From assembly GCA_019348445.1 (NCBI GenBank), contig JAHWJK010000061.1:1-9801 (forward strand): DNA of 9,801 bases. The letters run 5' to 3'. Positions 6,705 through 9,801 of the stretch are shown here, in pieces. Within the stretch, counting starts at the first letter, position 1, and every line of letters begins with the position of its first letter. The translations under genes and the position numbers were made by a program. Below the pieces are notes generated by a model. That model had not been told where the DNA came from. It made no database searches and worked only from the letters and a program-made list of their open reading frames with translations. The DNA is from Actinomycetota bacterium. Lineage in GTDB: Bacteria; Actinomycetota; CADDZG01; WHSQ01.

Positions 6705-6737
6705 CCGACGGAACCCCCATGTGAACGGCAGATGAAT
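6705..6737. promoter_or_regulatory. PHO-box-like direct repeats in the pstS/pit divergent region
   Basis: Read on the - strand toward pstS, ATTCATCTGCC (6727-6737) is followed immediately by GTTCACATGGG (6716-6726), so the TTCA cores are exactly 11 bases apart. A degenerate third unit containing GGTTCC follows at 6705-6715, offset by one base. PhoB/PhoP-family regulators, as in Streptomyces, bind 11-base direct repeats with a GTTCA-like core, and the operon encodes such a regulator. Position upstream of pstS supports activation of that operon. Effect on the divergent pit operon is unknown. Confidence 0.6.
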
Positions 6738-6754
6738 AGTTCCGAAAACTCCGC

Positions 6755-6782
6755 GTCACACAACAGGGCTGGAAGGTAGATT
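6755..6782 (+). promoter_or_regulatory. Candidate promoter for the DUF47-pit operon
   Basis: TAGATT (6777-6782) fits the -10 pattern TANNNT, and GTCACA (6755-6760) sits 16 bases upstream as a poor -35. The start codon is 32 bases downstream of the -10. Judged by eye only. Confidence 0.3.
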
Positions 6783-6802
6783 CGCCGCCGACACCGGCTT
6801 CA

Positions 6803-6811
6803 GAGGGAGGA
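6803..6811 (+). promoter_or_regulatory. Ribosome binding site deciding the DUF47 GTG start
   Basis: GAGGGAGGA is a strong Shine-Dalgarno sequence ending four bases before the GTG at 6815. It supports that GTG over later in-frame starts. Confidence 0.75.
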
Positions 6812-6814
6812 TCC

Positions 6815-7435
6815 GTGCCGCGCCTGAGATTGATTCCACGCGAGGAGTCGTTCTTCGATCTCTTCGAGTTGATGGCTCGCAAGGTCCAGGAGGGCGCCGA
6901 CGCGTTGGTCGAACTACTCGGTGACTACGCGGATATCGACCGCAAAGCGGGACGCGTCCTCGACATCGAGCACGAAGGCGACGAAGTGACGCACGAAGTC
7001 ATGCGTCGCCTGAATACGACGTTCATCACCCCGTTCGATCGAGAAGACATCCACCGGCTCGCGTCGAGCATGGACGACGTCCTCGATCACATCGAGGCCT
7101 CGGCCGAGTACCTCCAACTGCACCGGATCGAGGAACCGCTCCCGCAGATGAAATCGCTGGCAGACACGCTGGCCCTCGCCGCGAAGATCACTGCAGAGTC
7201 GATGCCGCACCTCCGCAAGATGAAGGGGATGGAGCACTACTGGGTCGAGATCAACCGCCTCGAGAACGAGGGTGACCGCTTCTATCGACGGACGATCGCC
7301 GAGCTGTTCTCGGGCGACTACAAGGCGATGGACGTCTTGAAGTACAAGGACATCATCGAAGAGATCGAGACGGCGATCGATCGTCTCGAAGACGTTGCGA
7401 ACACGATCGAGGGCATCGTCCTCAAACAAGGCTGA
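6815..7435 (+). CDS. DUF47 / PhoU-like Pit accessory protein
   Basis: This 206-residue all-helical protein of the DUF47 (YkaA-like) branch of the PhoU superfamily is probably cytoplasmic and is thought to modulate the Pit permease. It starts at GTG behind a strong ribosome site. Metal-binding acidic motifs typical of PhoU folds are visible twice: DIEHEGDEVTH (50-60) and RLENEGDRFYR (148-158). Between them lies TPFDREDIHRLASSMDDVLDHIE, a highly recognisable DUF47 stretch. The length is normal. Its TGA overlaps the pit ATG by one base (TGATG), a coupling seen for DUF47-pit pairs in many bacteria. It is distinct from the operonic PhoU at 2330-3019, so the locus encodes two PhoU-superfamily proteins. 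Its precise biochemical role is not settled. Confidence 0.92.
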   Translation: MPRLRLIPREESFFDLFELMARKVQEGADALVELLGDYADIDRKAGRVLDIEHEGDEVTHEVMRRLNTTFITPFDREDIHRLASSMDDVLDHIEASAEYLQLHRIEEPLPQMKSLADTLALAAKITAESMPHLRKMKGMEHYWVEINRLENEGDRFYRRTIAELFSGDYKAMDVLKYKDIIEEIETAIDRLEDVANTIEGIVLKQG

Positions 7436-8541
7436 TGGAACTCTGGGTCGTTCTCGTAATCGCTTACCTGTTCGAGTTCGCTAACGGCTGGACCGATGCG
7501 CCGAATTCGATCGCGACGGTCGTTTCGACGAAGGTCATGCGCCCGCTTACTGCGGTCGCGATGGCGGCAGTCCTGAACCTGCTCGGCGCCCTTGCCGGTG
7601 AAGCGGTTGCCAAGACCGTCGCGAGCGGCATCGTCAACCCCGAGGTTGTAAGCCTGGACACGATCGCGGCAGCCGTGCTCGGAGCGACAGTCTGGGCTTT
7701 AGGAGCGCAGTACTTCGGCCTCCCGTCGTCGGAGTCGCATGCTCTCGTCGCCGGCTTGCTCGGTGCTGGTTACGCGGCGGGGGGGTTGGCGGGACTCGAG
7801 TGGGATGGCACGCGTAAAGCTCTCATCGGCTTGATCACATCTCCGGTCGGAGGCTTCTTCGGCGGTCTCCTCTTGATGGTCGTCATCTATTGGATATTCG
7901 CCAAAGTCAAACCGACACTCGTCCGGCGCATATTCGGGAAAGCTCAGATCGCTTCTGCTGGTTTCATGGGTTTCAGCCACGGGCTCAACGACGCGCAGAA
8001 GACGATGGGGATCATCACGCTCGCGATCCTCATCGACCGGGCCGGCGGTGACGCATCGGCCGTACCGGAAGAGTTCGGCGTCGAGACGTGGGTGAAGATC
8101 TCGGCTGCCGCCGTAATGGGGCTAGGGACGTTGGTCGGCGGATGGCGAGTCATCAGGACGATGGGGTTGCGGTTGACGAAGCTCGAACCGGTGAACGGTT
8201 TCGCCGCCGAGACGGCAGCAGCATCGGTGATCACGGGTGCCGGTGTGCTCGGAATCCCGGTCTCGACCACGCACGCGATCGGCTCCGCCATCATGGGCGT
8301 CGGCGCGACCGAGCGTCTGTCGGCGGTTCGGTGGGGAGTCGCCGGTCAGGTCGTCATGGCGTGGATCTTCACGTGGCCGTCGTGCATGATCCTGGGCTTC
8401 CTGCTCGAGAAGCTGTTCGCAAGGATCTATCCACCATTTGTGCTGGTGTCCGTAGTCGTACTGTCGGGGACCTTTCTTTACCTCGCGCTATCGCGGGATC
8501 GTCGTCAACGTGCGGACAGCGCCGTCTTAGCATCTGCATAG
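7435..8541 (+). CDS. pit: PiT-family low-affinity inorganic phosphate permease
   Basis: This 368-residue integral membrane protein of the PHO4/PiT family imports phosphate (as a metal-phosphate complex in studied bacterial members) using the ion gradient. The two internal-repeat signatures are present: NGWTDAPNSIATVVSTK (17-33, with D21 and N24) and GFSHGLNDAQKTMG (179-192, with N185 and D186). VSTTHAIGSAIMGVG near residues 278-292 is the matching conserved C-terminal stretch. About ten hydrophobic segments are spread along the chain. Length is shorter than E. coli PitA (about 500) but common in actinobacterial and DUF47-linked members, which lack a long central loop. It overlaps the DUF47 gene by one base and is followed with no gap by a 104-residue gene. 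Confidence 0.95.
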   Translation: MELWVVLVIAYLFEFANGWTDAPNSIATVVSTKVMRPLTAVAMAAVLNLLGALAGEAVAKTVASGIVNPEVVSLDTIAAAVLGATVWALGAQYFGLPSSESHALVAGLLGAGYAAGGLAGLEWDGTRKALIGLITSPVGGFFGGLLLMVVIYWIFAKVKPTLVRRIFGKAQIASAGFMGFSHGLNDAQKTMGIITLAILIDRAGGDASAVPEEFGVETWVKISAAAVMGLGTLVGGWRVIRTMGLRLTKLEPVNGFAAETAAASVITGAGVLGIPVSTTHAIGSAIMGVGATERLSAVRWGVAGQVVMAWIFTWPSCMILGFLLEKLFARIYPPFVLVSVVVLSGTFLYLALSRDRRQRADSAVLASA

Positions 8542-8856
8542 ATGACCGAGGCCGAGCTCGAGAGACTGCGAACGCAGGCCAAAGAGGACCGGAAGCTACT
8601 CCAGAAGGCAGAACAGGTCCTCGCCGAGATCGACCGCGGCCCGGGCCTCAATGATGTGCAGGCAGACGTACTCGCCGCGATCCGCATCAGGCTGACGGGT
8701 AAGGAACGAGCGAAGCTCGAAGACCTCCTGACGGCGGCCGGTGATCTCGGGGGCGGGAAGAAGGATCTGGGCGACGTCCTATCAGGCCCCGAGAAAACCG
8801 GGACGACCGAGTGGCCCGCCGTCGAAGAGAAGAAGCGCGACTGGCCCGATCTCTAG
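8542..8856 (+). CDS. Small coiled-coil protein of unknown function in the pit operon
   Basis: I do not recognise this 104-residue protein. Its ATG follows the pit TAG with no intervening base, so it is surely in the same message. Residues 2-30 (ELERLRTQAKEDRKLLQKAEQ) are charged with heptad-like hydrophobic spacing, suggesting an amphipathic helix or coiled coil. A second helix-rich segment follows (35-68, VQADVLAAIRIRLTGKERAKLEDLL), then a Gly/Lys linker and an acidic, Trp-containing tail (TEWPAVEEKKRDWPDL). It has no cysteine, no membrane segment and no signal peptide, so it should be cytoplasmic. Codon use matches its neighbours. It could be a Pit or DUF47 partner, but that rests only on position. 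Confidence 0.75.
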   Translation: MTEAELERLRTQAKEDRKLLQKAEQVLAEIDRGPGLNDVQADVLAAIRIRLTGKERAKLEDLLTAAGDLGGGKKDLGDVLSGPEKTGTTEWPAVEEKKRDWPDL

Positions 8857-8860
8857 GCGT

Positions 8861-9733
8861 TTACGCGTTCCCTTGATCGCGCAGGTATCGCTCTAGCTCG
8901 GCGGCAAGGGCATCGCCGGAGGGAAGGTCATCGGGATCGAGTTGTTCGCGCTCGTCCGATCGCTCCTCGAGCAGCTTGACGTACGCCTGCACGTCATCGT
9001 CCGCCGCGACGATCTCCGAGACCCTCTCCTCGTAGATCGAGGTGGCGCTGACCAAGTCGTCTATCTCGGCCCCCACCCCGATCAGATCCGTCGCTTTTTC
9101 GACGAGAGCGAGTGCCGCTTTGGGATTGGGCGACACCGCCAGGTAATGGGGGACGGCCGCCCACAAGCTCGCCGAAGGGATCCCTGCGGAACCGAACGCG
9201 TCGTGGAGGACGCCGACGATCCCGGTCGGACCCTCGTACCGCGATCGCACGAGGTTCAGTCGCTGGATCAGTTCGCGGTCGACCGCGGTTCCGGTGATGT
9301 GCACGGGGCGCGAGTGAGGTACGTCTGCAAGCAGCGCACCGAACGTGATGACGAGATGGACGTTGTGGCGCTTGGCCACGTCCACCACGAGGTTGCTGAA
9401 GGTCTTCCACCTGATGTTCGGCTCCGTTCCGACGAGTAGCAGGACGTCTCGTTCGGCTCCGGGCAACACCGCCGCGCTGAACTCGTTCGCCGGCCACGTG
9501 ATCTGTCGCGTCTCACCGTCGACGAGTTCAACCTGCGGCCTGACCGCCTGGAAGTCGTAGAACTCCTCCGGATCTATCGACGCCACCTTCGTCGCGGACC
9601 ACACCCGGGACAGATGGAGCGCAGCGAACGTCGCGGCGTCTCCGGCATCGTTCCACCCGCGGAACGCAGCGATAAGGACGGGGTTGCGTAACCCGACGGT
9701 CGAGTGATGGGTGATCATCTCGTGGGGATCCAC
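8861..9733 (-). CDS. PAC2 (proteasome assembly chaperone 2-like) family protein
   Basis: This 290-residue cytoplasmic protein belongs to the PAC2 / COG1938 family, common in actinobacteria (Rv2125-like) and archaea. Visible family features are PVLIAAFRGWNDAGDAA (18-34), LLLVGTEPNIRW, FGALLADVPHSRP, and the long conserved stretch YEGPTGIVGVLHDAFGSAGIP followed by SLWAAVPHY. An acidic, helical C-terminus follows (LLEERSDEREQLDPDDLP) and ends LAAELERYLRDQ. The cellular role of bacterial members is not established, and no proteasome gene is visible here. The start is uncertain: GTG at 9733, with a faint ribosome site (TAGGTAG), or ATG at 9718 (five codons shorter). A 7-bp hairpin covers the GTG. 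It converges on the pit operon with four bases between the stops. Confidence 0.88.
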   Translation of the reverse strand: MDPHEMITHHSTVGLRNPVLIAAFRGWNDAGDAATFAALHLSRVWSATKVASIDPEEFYDFQAVRPQVELVDGETRQITWPANEFSAAVLPGAERDVLLLVGTEPNIRWKTFSNLVVDVAKRHNVHLVITFGALLADVPHSRPVHITGTAVDRELIQRLNLVRSRYEGPTGIVGVLHDAFGSAGIPSASLWAAVPHYLAVSPNPKAALALVEKATDLIGVGAEIDDLVSATSIYEERVSEIVAADDDVQAYVKLLEERSDEREQLDPDDLPSGDALAAELERYLRDQGNA

Positions 9734-9736
9734 GAG
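9719..9736 (-). promoter_or_regulatory. Hairpin overlapping the start of the PAC2 gene
   Basis: CTCGTGG (9719-9725) and CCACGAG (9730-9736) are perfect complements around a 4-base loop. In the PAC2 message the GTG at 9733 is inside the 5' arm and the alternative ATG at 9718 begins immediately after the 3' arm. If it forms, it would hide the upstream start. Its regulatory meaning is inferred only. Confidence 0.35.
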
Positions 9737-9746
9737 GGCAGGCTAC

Positions 9747-9801
9747 CTAGGACGAAGCGGCTAATTCGTTGCGGCTATCGATGTGCCGCTGCAACTTGCG
9801 C
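9747..9801 (-). CDS. C-terminal tail of an unidentified protein (partial, enters from the right edge)
   Basis: On the - strand the frame starting at 9800 is open to TAG at 9749-9747 and encodes RKLQRHIDSRNELAASS. Thirteen of 17 codons end in G or C. The stop lies 13 bases before the PAC2 GTG, so the two genes are likely co-transcribed. The piece is too short to name, and the call rests on codon bias and spacing. Confidence 0.45.
   Translation of the reverse strand, partial: RKLQRHIDSRNELAASS

Noticed and set aside
1..9801. Search for CRISPR arrays, insertion sequences, att sites, defence or toxin-antitoxin genes
   Set aside because: No spacer-separated repeats, transposase, integrase, terminal inverted repeats or toxin-like small gene pairs were seen; nearly all coding space is accounted for by phosphate genes and PAC2.

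Overview
The window is a phosphate-acquisition locus from a GC-rich (roughly 60% GC) bacterium, most likely an actinobacterium. The response regulator closely resembles mycobacterial RegX3, the kinase resembles SenX3, starts are often GTG, and the last full gene is a PAC2-family protein of the kind common in actinobacteria. I cannot place it below phylum.

Layout. Bases 1-62 hold the tail of a + strand gene. Bases 63-522 are non-coding and contain a 9-base-period repeat block, a strong bidirectional terminator hairpin and a second GC-rich hairpin. From 6641 down to 523 on the - strand lies one tightly packed operon, pstS-pstC-pstA-pstB-phoU-senX3/phoR-regX3/phoB, with stops and starts that touch or overlap at most junctions. 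A 173-base divergent intergenic region (6642-6814) carries a PHO-box-like pair of 11-base direct repeats. On the + strand, 6815-8856 holds a second compact operon: a DUF47/PhoU-like Pit accessory protein, a PiT low-affinity phosphate permease and a 104-residue coiled-coil protein of unknown function. A - strand PAC2-family gene (8861-9733) converges on it, followed by the tail of another - strand gene at the right edge.

How the genes work together. PstS is a lipoprotein that binds phosphate outside the membrane. PstC and PstA form the channel and PstB drives it with ATP. PhoU couples the state of the transporter to the SenX3/PhoR kinase, which phosphorylates RegX3/PhoB under phosphate limitation; the regulator in turn activates promoters with PHO boxes. 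The divergent operon supplies the low-affinity, ion-driven route (Pit) with its own PhoU-superfamily partner. The scarcity system, its regulators and the abundance system thus sit side by side and share one regulatory region.

Most of the window is recognisable Pho regulon. The less explained parts are the 104-residue protein in the pit operon, the 9-base repeat block near the left edge, the architecture of the shared intergenic region, a 10-bp hairpin inside pstB, and paired cysteines in the outward-facing parts of PstS and PstC. I see no mobile element, CRISPR array, rRNA, convincing tRNA or defence system.
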